A stretch of DNA of 48,785 nucleotides from the NCBI GenBank assembly GCA_024692905.1, contig JAILLY010000042.1:1-48785 (forward strand). Reading direction: 5' to 3'. The translations under genes were made by a program, and so were the position numbers. A model generated the notes under the pieces. The model saw only the letters and a program-made list of their open reading frames with translations. It did not search any database and was not told the DNA's origin. This document shows, piece by piece, positions 25,648 through 34,858 of the stretch. The DNA comes from Lachnospiraceae bacterium (GTDB lineage Bacteria; Bacillota; Clostridia; Lachnospirales; Lachnospiraceae). Each line of letters begins with the position of its first letter. The first letter of the stretch is position 1.

Positions 25648-28203
25648 ATGAGATCGGTTTATATTAAGTTTATGACGGCGGTATTTACGTTTATTGTAGC
25701 GGGAATGCTGATCACGGGAACGAAGGTATATGCTTCAAAGGATAAAGTCGTTACCTCGGAAGGTGTGTTAAGGGTGGTTATGACCCGCGGTGACGGGATA
25801 AACATAACCCCCTCGGATAACGAAACCGTATGTACCGGGCTCCCGATAAAGTACGAGCCGGATACTTCTCCGGTACCGGAACTGTTTAAGTATAAGATCA
25901 ATGAAAATGAGAAGAACAAGCAGGTTGACAGTATCATAAAACACGGCATTGAATGCCAGTATTCACTGAGCACGGATGACGGGGCAAGCTTTGGTGAATG
26001 GAATGCGATGAACGCAAATGTGTTCCTTCTAAATCCCGGATCGATAGCGGACGGCGAATACCGTATAAGGTTCAGGAAGCTTGATTATTATTATGTGGAT
26101 GTTCCCTCCGAAGGAAGCCCCGCACAGGATAAGAAGGAAGCCACGGTATCGGGTAATATGGGTCCCTGCGAAAACGGGGACGGATCAACAGACAGCGTTA
26201 CGGTTTCCGCCAGGGACATAAAAAAGGCGGAAAGCATCGTCAAGTCGGAGCCCTGCCATGCCGTGGAATCCGTTTCTTACCGGGTCCTCCTTGATTCGGT
26301 GCTTCCGGGCGTCGATCTTGAAAGCGACAGGGATTTTGACGTATGGACATCCTCGGATATCAAGTGCCGTGTGATCGCAAATGATGCCGGGACCAGGATA
26401 AAGCGGCTTAAGATAACCTGCGCCGATGAGGTCATAAAGGATGAGACGGTTGACGGAGGTATAAGCTGCGGGAGTACCGCGGAATTTGTGCTTTCAAAGG
26501 AGACGGCCGGTGAAGGCGAAGAGCTTGTTGTGGAAGCCGTTGACGGCGCGGGTAATGTAAGCACCGTAAGCAGGAAGGTTAAGATCGATAAGACGTCACC
26601 GTCCGTGGGGATCACGGGCGTTGAAGACGGCGGGATATATTCTTCCGGAACGGATTTAGGGATAAGCGGCGAGGATCTGCATCCGGGCTCGGTAGTCGTG
26701 GGCTATACCGTAATAAAGACCTTGGGAGACAAGACCGAAACCGTGGCAGGGTCTTCAGGGACGTTTGCCGACTTAAAGGACGGAGTGTTCTATAAGGCTG
26801 CGGATGACGGTGATTATTGTGTGGAGATAAGGGCAAGGGACGGAGCCGGAAACGAAGCGGGACCGGCAAAGAAGTTCTTCAGGGTAGATACCACGGCTCC
26901 CGTTACGGAGTATTCCGGTATACCGGATGGTGCTGTATTAAGGACCGACGGCGAACTTACCGTTACCGTCAGTGATAATTTCCCGGATGCATGCAGAGTC
27001 AGCCTTTCGGGGAGCGTGAACGCGGATGGCACGGGCAGGGATGTAAAGCTTTCAGAGTTTAAGATGAATGGCCGGTCTGCTTCAAATACATATTATTTCA
27101 GGAATGACGGTGAATACGATATAACGGTTATGGCCGAGGATAAGGCAGGGAATATAAATGAGGAGCACATCTCGTTTTCGATAGATAAGACGGCGCCGGT
27201 CATAGAGATCATAAACGGTTTAAAGAGCATGGACGAGGTGGTACTTAATACACCCCCGACACTTGGGTTCAGGATCACGGAGAGCAATTACGGGACGGCT
27301 CTTGTAAGCTGCGAGCTTAAGAAAACCGTTGATGATACGCTTAAGGATTGTAAAGTGCCCGAGTGGGTGATGGACTCGGCAAAGTCCGACTTTTCGATAA
27401 CGATAGATGAGGAAGGATCATATGAACTTAATGTACGGGCCGTGGACCGGGCGGGAAATATGGCAGGCAAGTCCCTTAAGTTCACGCTTGATACGACCAA
27501 GCCCGAGATAGATTACGTTGATAATCTGAACAGGAAATACATAAAGAGCTTCAGGCTACCCGATAATTTCAACGAATATATAAAGGACAGCAGCAAGGTT
27601 GATTACAGAGCCTATTTAAACAGTATGAATTATGATGAAGGCAGCGAGATAAGCGAAGACGGCAAATATGTGCTTAAGATAATCGCCGTTGACGATGCGG
27701 GCAACCAGGCCGAGAAGACTGTGGAGTTCATTGTGGATTCAACTGCTCCGAGGGTCGTTATCGACGGGATGAACGACGAGGGTAACGTTAACCGTGACGG
27801 AGTGCTGACTTTAAGCCTGTATGATGAAGAGGATTATTTCACATCCGTTAAAGTGAACGGAAAGGAAGTTGTGACCGGAGAAAAGCAGAAGAGCGTCGAG
27901 GTCAAGATCGGGGAATACGGCGATTATACCATAGATATAGAAGCAGCCGATATGGCCGATAATGTCCTGACACAGAGGATCGATGCCAAATGTGCGAACA
28001 CATCTCCCGTGGAAAAGGGTGTATCTACGGTAAGGACGCTTAAGAAAAGCGAAGCCCGCGGTAAAAACAAGGGTCTTAAGATACTCCTTATCGTTCTTAC
28101 CGTACTCGTCATAGCAGGCTCGGTGGTAGTTTACTGTATTTACTGCCTCGGCCTTGATCCGGAGAAAAAGAGAGTATCAATAAAGGCACAAAGTATTGTA
28201 TAA
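25648..28203 (+). CDS. Secreted, membrane-anchored Ig-like repeat protein
   Basis: An 851-residue surface protein. A signal peptide ends near VYA-S (about residue 28-30). Then come a nonrepetitive region of about 280 residues and five or so bacterial Ig-like units. Each opens with D-x-T-x-P-x-V (for example DKTSPSVGITG, DTTAPVTEYSG, DKTAPVIEIIN, DTTKPEIDYVD, DSTAPRVVIDG) and closes with an A-x-D-x-A-G-N motif. A single C-terminal helix (about 810-834) and a 17-residue cytoplasmic tail anchor it. There is no LPxTG sorting signal. It is preceded by AAAGGAG and lies 27 bases after the kinase gene, so a functional link (substrate, receptor or adhesin under kinase control) is likely but unproven. 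Confidence 0.85.
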   Translation: MRSVYIKFMTAVFTFIVAGMLITGTKVYASKDKVVTSEGVLRVVMTRGDGINITPSDNETVCTGLPIKYEPDTSPVPELFKYKINENEKNKQVDSIIKHGIECQYSLSTDDGASFGEWNAMNANVFLLNPGSIADGEYRIRFRKLDYYYVDVPSEGSPAQDKKEATVSGNMGPCENGDGSTDSVTVSARDIKKAESIVKSEPCHAVESVSYRVLLDSVLPGVDLESDRDFDVWTSSDIKCRVIANDAGTRIKRLKITCADEVIKDETVDGGISCGSTAEFVLSKETAGEGEELVVEAVDGAGNVSTVSRKVKIDKTSPSVGITGVEDGGIYSSGTDLGISGEDLHPGSVVVGYTVIKTLGDKTETVAGSSGTFADLKDGVFYKAADDGDYCVEIRARDGAGNEAGPAKKFFRVDTTAPVTEYSGIPDGAVLRTDGELTVTVSDNFPDACRVSLSGSVNADGTGRDVKLSEFKMNGRSASNTYYFRNDGEYDITVMAEDKAGNINEEHISFSIDKTAPVIEIINGLKSMDEVVLNTPPTLGFRITESNYGTALVSCELKKTVDDTLKDCKVPEWVMDSAKSDFSITIDEEGSYELNVRAVDRAGNMAGKSLKFTLDTTKPEIDYVDNLNRKYIKSFRLPDNFNEYIKDSSKVDYRAYLNSMNYDEGSEISEDGKYVLKIIAVDDAGNQAEKTVEFIVDSTAPRVVIDGMNDEGNVNRDGVLTLSLYDEEDYFTSVKVNGKEVVTGEKQKSVEVKIGEYGDYTIDIEAADMADNVLTQRIDAKCANTSPVEKGVSTVRTLKKSEARGKNKGLKILLIVLTVLVIAGSVVVYCIYCLGLDPEKKRVSIKAQSIV

Positions 28204-28223
28204 AACCCAAAAGATGGTACTAT
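28196..28223 (+). promoter_or_regulatory. Possible ispG promoter
   Basis: TTGTAT (28196-28201), 16 bp, TACTAT (28218-28223). The -35 box overlaps the stop codon of the Ig-like gene. Confidence 0.45.
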
Positions 28224-28231
28224 AGATAGTG

Positions 28232-28253
28232 GCCCCTGTCTTGGGGACGGGGC
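28232..28253 (+). repeat. GC-rich hairpin at the start of the ispG leader
   Basis: GCCCC (28232-28236) and GTC (28238-28240) pair with GAC (28246-28248) and GGGGC (28249-28253), one bulged T, loop TTGGG. It begins at about +1 of the predicted transcript. No T run follows, so it is unlikely to be the terminator of the upstream gene. Confidence 0.5.
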
Positions 28254-28265
28254 GAAAGGAGTACC

Positions 28266-29327
28266 ATGGCTTACAGGGATGATACAAAGGTTATTGACAT
28301 AGGAGGGGTCAGGATAGGAGGCGGAAATCCCATCCGGATCCAGTCGATGACCAATACCAGGACCGAAGATATTGAAGCTACCGTGGCGCAGATTTTTAGG
28401 CTTGAGGAAGCCGGATGTGAGATCGTAAGGTCGACCGTGCCGACGATGGAAGCTGCGGAGGCATTAAAGGAGATAAAGAGAAGGATCCATATCCCTCTTG
28501 TTGCGGATATCCATTTTGATCACAGGCTTGCGATCGCCGCGATAGAGAACGGAGCGGACAAGATAAGGATAAATCCGGGCAATATCGGATCGAGGGACAA
28601 TGTTGAAGCGGTAGTAAAGGCCGCAAAGGTCCGTGGTATACCTGTAAGGGTAGGCGTCAACTCGGGCTCTCTCGAGCGTGCACTGCTTGAAAAATACGGC
28701 GGAGTCACGGCAGAGGGAATAGTCGAGAGTGCCCTTGACAAGGTTTCGATGATCGAGGAATGCGGATATGACAACATCGTAGTCAGTATCAAATCCTCGG
28801 ATGTTCTTATGTGCGTAAAGGCTCATGAAATCCTCGCTCCCAAATGCGCATATCCGCTGCATGTCGGGATCACGGAGTCCGGTACCGTACGCTCCGGCAG
28901 CATCAAGTCTGCCGTCGGACTGGGTATAATCCTGAATGAGGGTATCGGTGACACGATAAGGGTGTCACTGACAGGCGATCCCGTTGAGGAAATAGTTGCC
29001 GCAAAGGGTATACTAAAGGCGCTTGGTTTAAGAAAGGGCGGAATAGATGTCGTATCATGTCCCACCTGCGGAAGGACGCAGATAGATCTTATCTATCTTG
29101 CATCCGAAGTCGAGAAGCTCGTGGCGGGATACGACCTTGATATAAAGGTAGCCTGTATGGGCTGCGTGGTAAACGGCCCCGGTGAAGCAAAGGAAGCAGA
29201 TCTCGGCATAGCCGGCGGCAAGGGCGAAGGCCTGCTTATAAGGAAGGGCGAGATAATAAGGAAGGTCCCGGAGGATGAACTTCTTGATGCACTCAGATAT
29301 GAACTCGATCACTGGGGGGAATACTGA
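28266..29327 (+). CDS. ispG: 4-hydroxy-3-methylbut-2-enyl diphosphate synthase IspG (GcpE)
   Basis: A 353-residue [4Fe-4S] enzyme of the MEP isoprenoid pathway that converts MEcPP to HMBPP. The N-terminal TIM barrel begins VRIGGGNPIRIQSMTNTRTE and includes LVADIHFDHRLAI near residue 78 and NPGNIG near 100. The C-terminal cluster domain has SCPTCGRTQ near 262 and ACMGCVVNGPGEAKEAD near 295, supplying the three cluster cysteines. The length fits the two-domain bacterial form. AAAGGAG precedes the ATG. The stop overlaps polC by one base, coupling isoprenoid synthesis and replication genes, an arrangement seen in other clostridia. Confidence 0.96.
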   Translation: MAYRDDTKVIDIGGVRIGGGNPIRIQSMTNTRTEDIEATVAQIFRLEEAGCEIVRSTVPTMEAAEALKEIKRRIHIPLVADIHFDHRLAIAAIENGADKIRINPGNIGSRDNVEAVVKAAKVRGIPVRVGVNSGSLERALLEKYGGVTAEGIVESALDKVSMIEECGYDNIVVSIKSSDVLMCVKAHEILAPKCAYPLHVGITESGTVRSGSIKSAVGLGIILNEGIGDTIRVSLTGDPVEEIVAAKGILKALGLRKGGIDVVSCPTCGRTQIDLIYLASEVEKLVAGYDLDIKVACMGCVVNGPGEAKEADLGIAGGKGEGLLIRKGEIIRKVPEDELLDALRYELDHWGEY

Positions 29328-32300
29328 TGTCCAAGACGTTTCCCCAGGTATTTCCTACACTTAAACTGAATGACAGGCTAAGATCCGTGTTTTCGGATGC
29401 CAATGTTGTAAGGATATCCGAGTCTTCAAGGCACGACAGGCTGCGCGTATATCTTGATATCCCTCATATTGTCGATAAAAGGGATATCCGTACGCTTGAA
29501 CGGGAGATCCCCCTGCAGCTTTTTCCCGATAATGAGATAAACGTGACTGTCCATGAGAAATTTACGCTTTCCGACAGGTACAGCGTAAGGTCACTCATGG
29601 AAGAATACAGGCAGAGTATCCTCGAGGAATTCAAGGATTACGACCAGTTTGACTATCTTGCGCTGTATCATGCGGATTATGAGTATCCGGAGGATAATGT
29701 CCTTAAGCTTGTGCTTGATGATACCGTTGTAACAAGGGAGCATAAAAACGAGATATCCTCGATCCTCACTAAGATAATAAATGAGAGATGCGGATTAAAC
29801 GGCCGCATAATGATGGATTTTAAGGAGCATGAGAAGAGTCAGGTAATGATCGATTCCGAACACAGGCTCAATAATGAGATATTAAGGCTCTCTGCAGGCA
29901 TAATGCCGGCAGGCGGCTCCGATGAGGCGGGCGGTGCGGAAACGGCGGACATCCCTTCGGCTGCTAAAACGGATGCGTCCGTTAAAGTACAGGAGCTTCC
30001 TGATACACCTGTACCCAAAGAACCGGTACGTGAACGCAAGAGAAGGTCCTTTATATCCGACGATCCGGATGTCATCTTTGGCAGGGACTTCACCGGAGAG
30101 CCCGTAAGTATCATAGATCTTGAGGGAACACGCGGCGAAACGATCGTTTACGGCGAGGTCATAAGGCTTGATAAGAGGCCGACCAAGACCGGTAAGCTCA
30201 TGCTCACTTTTGATGTCACGGATCATACCGATACGATATCGGTCAAGATGTTCCCCAGGGAGGAGCAGCAGGAGAAGCTGTTCTCATATCTTGATGTGGG
30301 AGCGTATATCCTTATAAAGGCCGTGGCCGATGTGGACAAGTTTGACGGTGAACTGTCGCTTGGCTATGTCAGCGGCATAAAGAAGGCCAAGAAGAATGAA
30401 GACCTTTCCCATGTGAGAAATGATGATGAGATGAATAAGAGGGTCGAGCTTCACTGTCATACCAAGATGAGTGATATGGACGGTGTAAGTGATGTCTCCG
30501 ATATCATCAAGAGAGCGGCCGCCTGGGGGCATAAGGCAATTGCGATCACCGACCACGGTGTGGTCCAGGGGTTCACGGATGCCTTCCACTGCATGAATAA
30601 GGATATCGTAAAGAAATATCCGGATTTCAAGCTCATATACGGCATGGAGGGATATCTTGTCGATGATTCCATGGGCATTGTCGCAAACGGCAAGGGGCAG
30701 AGCCTTGATGATAAGTATGTTGTATTTGATATAGAGACTACCGGCTTCAGTGAAGAGAAGGACAGGATAATCGAAATAGGTGCCGTAAAGGTGACAGGCG
30801 GTGAGATAAAGGAACGGTTCTCCACCTTTGTAAATCCCGGGATACCAATCCCTTACAGGATAACACAGCTCACTACGATCACGGATTCCATGGTCGACGA
30901 TGCACCGTATATTTCAGAGGTTCTGCCAAAGTTCCTTGATTTTTGCGAGGGCTGCATACTCGTTGCGCATAATGCGCGGTTCGACGTGGGCTTCATAAGG
31001 CAGAAGTCACGCGACCTCGGGATAGAAACCGATTTTACGTATATCGATACCGTGGCAATGGCAAGGGCAATGCTTCCCGACCTTGGAAAGTTCCAGCTCC
31101 AGCATGTTGCCAAGGCCTTAAAGGTGCCCCTTGAGACGCATCACCGTGCAGTTGATGATGCGGGATGTACCGCGGGTATATTCGTACGGTTCATATCAAT
31201 GCTGAAGGACAGGGGGATATATGACCTTGATTCGCTGTACCGGTTCGGCAAGGATTCCGTTGATATAATAAGAAAGTCAATGGCTTATCATGTGATCATC
31301 CTTGCCAAGAACGAGATAGGAAGGATCAATCTGTATAAGCTTGTATCCATGTCGCATATCGATTATTTCAGAAGGACCCAGAGGATACCAAAGAGCCTGC
31401 TTGCAAGATACAGGGAGGGCCTTATCATAGGTTCCGCATGCTCATCGGGCGAATTATACAGGGCAATACTTGATGAGCGCGGCGATGACGAGCTTGAGAG
31501 GATCGCCGGTTTCTATGATTATCTCGAGGTACAGCCGACAGCAAACAATGAGTATATGATAGAGGATGAGCACCGCGAGAACGTTAACTCAAGGGAAGAC
31601 CTCATCAATATCAATAAGAAGATAATCGCGCTCGGCGAGAAGCTTAATAAGCCCGTTGTGGCAACGGGTGACGTGCATTTTCTCGATCCCGGGGATGAGA
31701 TATACAGGCGCATCATAATGGCAGGCAAGGATATGAAAGGTGCCGATGAGCAGCCGCCCCTCTATCTTAAGACCACTGCCGAAATGCTTAAGGATTTTGA
31801 TTATATCCCTTATGATAAGGCATATGAGATAGTGGTCACCAATACCAATCTCATTGCGGATATGGTTGACCGCATAGAACCCGTGCGTCCGGATAAATGT
31901 CCTCCTGTCATTGAGAATTCGGACAGGATCTTAAGGGAGATCTGCTACGGCAGGGCGCACGAGATGTACGGAGAAGAGCTTCCCGTGCAGGTTTCCGCAA
32001 GGCTTGAGCGTGAACTTAATTCTATAATAAGCAACGGATTCGCAGTTATGTATATAATTGCCCAGAAGCTTGTTTGGAAATCCATGGAAGACGGTTACCT
32101 CGTGGGTTCGAGAGGCTCGGTAGGATCCTCCTTCGTAGCCACGATGGCTGGTATAACCGAGGTCAATCCGCTGCCGCCGCATTATCTGTGCGCAAAATGC
32201 CATTATGTCGATTTTGAGTCTGATGAGGTTAAGGCTTATGCGGGCCGTGCGGGCTGTGATATGCCGGATAAGATATGTCCCGTCTGCGGAGAACCTCTCC

Positions 32301-33823
32301 ATAAGGAAGGATTTGACATACCCTTTGAGACATTCCTTGGGTTCAAGGGTGATAAGGAACCGGATATCGATCTTAATTTTTCCGGTGAATACCAGTCCAA
32401 GGCACATAAATATACCGAGGTCATCTTCGGCGACGGGCAGACATTCCGTGCGGGGACTATCGGTACCCTGGCCGAAAAGACAGCTTACGGATTCGTAAAG
32501 AATTACTATGAGGAGCGCGGTATAAGAAAGCGCTCATGCGAGATAAACAGGATAACCGGCGGATGTACCGGTATACACAGGACGACCGGCCAGCATCCCG
32601 GCGGTATCATCGTACTCCCGGTCGGAGAGGAGATATACTCGTTCACCCCGATCCAGCATCCGGCCAATGACTGTGATATAGATATAATCACGACGCACTT
32701 TGATTATCATTCGATCGATCATAACCTGTTAAAGCTTGATATACTCGGGCACGACGATCCGACAATGATCAGGATGCTCCAGGACTTAACGGGCACAGAT
32801 CCACAGAAGGTCCCGCTCGATGATAAGGATGTAATGTCGCTGTTCCAGAATACCACCGCACTTAAGATCGAGCCCTCCGATATAGGCGGGACGAAGCTTG
32901 GTACTTTGGGGATCCCGGAATTCGGAACCGACTTTGCAATGCAGATGGTAATTGACGCCAAGCCTCAGGCATTTTCGGATCTTGTAAGGATATCGGGACT
33001 TTCACACGGAACCGATGTATGGGTCGGAAATGCCCAGACACTCATTGAAGAGGGGAAGGCTACAATTTCGACCTGTATCTGCACACGTGATGATATCATG
33101 ACATATCTGATAGGTATGGGACTTGATTCGGAAGAATCATTTAAGATCATGGAAAACGTGCGCAAGGGCAATATCGCAAGGGGCAAGTGCGGCGACCAGT
33201 GGACGGCATGGCAGGAGGATATGAGGAAGCATGACGTTCCCGACTGGTATATCTGGTCCTGTGAGAGGATCCAGTACATGTTCCCCAAGGCGCATGCCGC
33301 GGCGTATGTGATGATGGCATGGCGTATAGCATATTATAAGGTAAATTACCCTCTTGCATATTATGCCGCATTTTTCAGTATCAGGGCATCGGGTTTCTCA
33401 TATGAGAAGATGTGCATGGGGCGTGAGGCACTTGAAGCAAACCTTGCGGATTATAAGAAAAGGGCCGATTCCTTAAGTAAAAAGGAACAGGATGAACTAA
33501 GGGATATGCGCCTTGTTCAGGAAATGTATGCGCGCGGGTATGAGTTCATGCCGATCGACCTGTTTGAGGCGCAGGCACATAAATGCCGCATCATAGACGG
33601 AAAGATCATGCCGCATCTGGGCAGTATCGAAGGACTCGGGGATAAGGTCGCCGAGGCCATCACCGATGCGTGCACGGACGGCCCGTTCATATCAAAGGAC
33701 GATTTCAGGGAGCGGACCAAGGCTTCGTCAAGCGTTGTTGAGACGCTTTCAAGGCTCGGTATACTTAATGAACTTCCCGAATCAAACCAGCTTTCCCTGT
33801 TCGAATTTTATTCGGCGGGATAA
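29327..33823 (+). CDS. polC: DNA polymerase III alpha subunit, PolC type
   Basis: A 1498-residue Gram-positive replicative polymerase. In order it has an N-terminal domain, a low-complexity linker (about 195-245), an OB fold (about 250-370) and a PHP domain starting H376-C-H378. The proofreading exonuclease is inserted in the PHP domain, with D468-I-E470-T-T-G and a distal H-x-A-V-D-D. The zinc-binding module has CAKCHY and CPVCGE near 950-990. The polymerase active site is in P-D1013-I-D1015-L-N-F-S, and finger and HhH regions extend to the end. It is about 60 residues longer than B. subtilis PolC. The start overlaps the ispG stop by one base. All catalytic motifs are intact. Confidence 0.97.
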   Translation: MSKTFPQVFPTLKLNDRLRSVFSDANVVRISESSRHDRLRVYLDIPHIVDKRDIRTLEREIPLQLFPDNEINVTVHEKFTLSDRYSVRSLMEEYRQSILEEFKDYDQFDYLALYHADYEYPEDNVLKLVLDDTVVTREHKNEISSILTKIINERCGLNGRIMMDFKEHEKSQVMIDSEHRLNNEILRLSAGIMPAGGSDEAGGAETADIPSAAKTDASVKVQELPDTPVPKEPVRERKRRSFISDDPDVIFGRDFTGEPVSIIDLEGTRGETIVYGEVIRLDKRPTKTGKLMLTFDVTDHTDTISVKMFPREEQQEKLFSYLDVGAYILIKAVADVDKFDGELSLGYVSGIKKAKKNEDLSHVRNDDEMNKRVELHCHTKMSDMDGVSDVSDIIKRAAAWGHKAIAITDHGVVQGFTDAFHCMNKDIVKKYPDFKLIYGMEGYLVDDSMGIVANGKGQSLDDKYVVFDIETTGFSEEKDRIIEIGAVKVTGGEIKERFSTFVNPGIPIPYRITQLTTITDSMVDDAPYISEVLPKFLDFCEGCILVAHNARFDVGFIRQKSRDLGIETDFTYIDTVAMARAMLPDLGKFQLQHVAKALKVPLETHHRAVDDAGCTAGIFVRFISMLKDRGIYDLDSLYRFGKDSVDIIRKSMAYHVIILAKNEIGRINLYKLVSMSHIDYFRRTQRIPKSLLARYREGLIIGSACSSGELYRAILDERGDDELERIAGFYDYLEVQPTANNEYMIEDEHRENVNSREDLININKKIIALGEKLNKPVVATGDVHFLDPGDEIYRRIIMAGKDMKGADEQPPLYLKTTAEMLKDFDYIPYDKAYEIVVTNTNLIADMVDRIEPVRPDKCPPVIENSDRILREICYGRAHEMYGEELPVQVSARLERELNSIISNGFAVMYIIAQKLVWKSMEDGYLVGSRGSVGSSFVATMAGITEVNPLPPHYLCAKCHYVDFESDEVKAYAGRAGCDMPDKICPVCGEPLHKEGFDIPFETFLGFKGDKEPDIDLNFSGEYQSKAHKYTEVIFGDGQTFRAGTIGTLAEKTAYGFVKNYYEERGIRKRSCEINRITGGCTGIHRTTGQHPGGIIVLPVGEEIYSFTPIQHPANDCDIDIITTHFDYHSIDHNLLKLDILGHDDPTMIRMLQDLTGTDPQKVPLDDKDVMSLFQNTTALKIEPSDIGGTKLGTLGIPEFGTDFAMQMVIDAKPQAFSDLVRISGLSHGTDVWVGNAQTLIEEGKATISTCICTRDDIMTYLIGMGLDSEESFKIMENVRKGNIARGKCGDQWTAWQEDMRKHDVPDWYIWSCERIQYMFPKAHAAAYVMMAWRIAYYKVNYPLAYYAAFFSIRASGFSYEKMCMGREALEANLADYKKRADSLSKKEQDELRDMRLVQEMYARGYEFMPIDLFEAQAHKCRIIDGKIMPHLGSIEGLGDKVAEAITDACTDGPFISKDDFRERTKASSSVVETLSRLGILNELPESNQLSLFEFYSAG

Positions 33824-33836
33824 GAGTAATTTATAC

Positions 33837-33866
33837 TTTACACACACGCAGGATGTTGTATATAAT
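33837..33866 (+). promoter_or_regulatory. Predicted promoter of the por operon
   Basis: TTTACA (33837-33842), 18 bp, and a perfect TATAAT (33861-33866), just past the polC stop. The expected start is near 33873. Confidence 0.65.
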
Positions 33867-33872
33867 CAGATT

Positions 33873-33904
33873 TGCGGGTTTTTATGCCATACCCGCATTT
33901 TGGT
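33873..33904 (+). terminator. Hairpin after polC, terminator or por leader hairpin
   Basis: TGCGGGT (33873-33879) pairs with ACCCGCA (33891-33897) around an 11-base loop, followed by TTTTGGTGTTT. As a terminator for polC it would be moderate. It also starts at about +1 of the predicted por transcript, so it may be a 5'-end hairpin of that mRNA instead. Confidence 0.5.
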
Positions 33905-33940
33905 GTTTATTATTTCTGATATATGTAACGGGAGATCGTG

Positions 33941-34534
33941 ATGAACCAGGGACTTGAGATAAGATGGCACGGAAGAGGAGGACAGGGAGCCAAGACAGCG
34001 GCACTGCTCCTTGCCGACGTTGCCTTTAAGACCGGAGCCTATGTGCAGGGTTTTCCGGAATACGGACCGGAGCGTATGGGAGCACCCATAACGGCCTATA
34101 ACAGGATAAGCAGGGATGAGATAAGGGTTCATTCCAATATATATACCCCGGATCTTGTCGTTGTCGTAGATGAAACGCTGCTCCATTCGGTGGATGTTAC
34201 CGCCGGGCTTAAGGAAGACGGGGCGATAATAGTAAATACGACGGCATCAAAGGAGGAGATCATCCCGCTGCTTAACGGATATAAGGGACTGGTATATACC
34301 GTGGATGCAAGGAAGATATCGATTGAGACCCTTGGGAAGAACTTCCCCAATTCGCCGATGCTGGCCGCAGCGGTGGCCGTGAGCGGTGTTATGGACAAGT
34401 CGGCTTTCCTGCGGGAAATGCGTACTTCATATGAGCATAAGTTTGCCAAAAAGCCCGAGGTCATCGAGGGCAACATGAGGGCGCTGGCAATGACTTTTGA
34501 TGCGCTTGCGGATGAACTTAAGGACCGTGCGTAA
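33941..34534 (+). CDS. porC: Pyruvate:ferredoxin oxidoreductase, gamma subunit
   Basis: A 197-residue 2-oxoacid:ferredoxin oxidoreductase gamma subunit. The N-terminal IRWHGRGGQGAKTAALLLAD and FPEYGPERMGAPITAYNRIS blocks are diagnostic. The ATG at 33941 is six bases after GGGAG; a GTG directly before it would add one residue. The four-subunit enzymes of this order (gamma, delta, alpha, beta) oxidise pyruvate or branched 2-oxoacids to acyl-CoA, reducing ferredoxin. The closeness of all four subunits to PorCDAB of anaerobes favours pyruvate, but a 2-ketoisovalerate enzyme (Vor) cannot be excluded by eye. Confidence 0.9.
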   Translation: MNQGLEIRWHGRGGQGAKTAALLLADVAFKTGAYVQGFPEYGPERMGAPITAYNRISRDEIRVHSNIYTPDLVVVVDETLLHSVDVTAGLKEDGAIIVNTTASKEEIIPLLNGYKGLVYTVDARKISIETLGKNFPNSPMLAAAVAVSGVMDKSAFLREMRTSYEHKFAKKPEVIEGNMRALAMTFDALADELKDRA

Positions 34535-34546
34535 GAGGAGCTGTAT

Positions 34547-34858
34547 ATGAGAACGGATGTAAAGAAGATAAATGAAAACACTCCGCATGAGAAACTGACG
34601 GAAGGCCTCATGATGTTTGCGGGCGGAACGTCCAAGGAATTCAACACCGGAGAATGGCGTACCCGGACGCCCGTATTTTATGAGGATAAGTGCAAGCAGT
34701 GCCTTTTGTGTGCACCGGCCTGCCCGGACGGAAGCATTCCGGTTAAGGATTCCAAAAGGACTGACTTTGACTATGAACACTGCAAGGGCTGCGGCATATG
34801 TGAAAAGGTATGCCCTTTCGGCGCAATAGAAATGAAGGAGGGAATGCTTGATGCCTAA
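34547..34858 (+). CDS. porD: Pyruvate:ferredoxin oxidoreductase, delta (ferredoxin-like) subunit
   Basis: A 103-residue iron-sulfur subunit with two [4Fe-4S] motifs, CKQCLLCAPACP near residue 49 and CKGCGICEKVCP near 79. Each gives three cysteines of one cluster and the fourth of the other. It passes electrons from the TPP-bound intermediate on the catalytic subunits to external ferredoxin. A 45-residue N-terminal extension is typical of Por/Vor delta subunits. The end overlaps porA by eight bases, indicating coupled translation. Confidence 0.93.
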   Translation: MRTDVKKINENTPHEKLTEGLMMFAGGTSKEFNTGEWRTRTPVFYEDKCKQCLLCAPACPDGSIPVKDSKRTDFDYEHCKGCGICEKVCPFGAIEMKEGMLDA

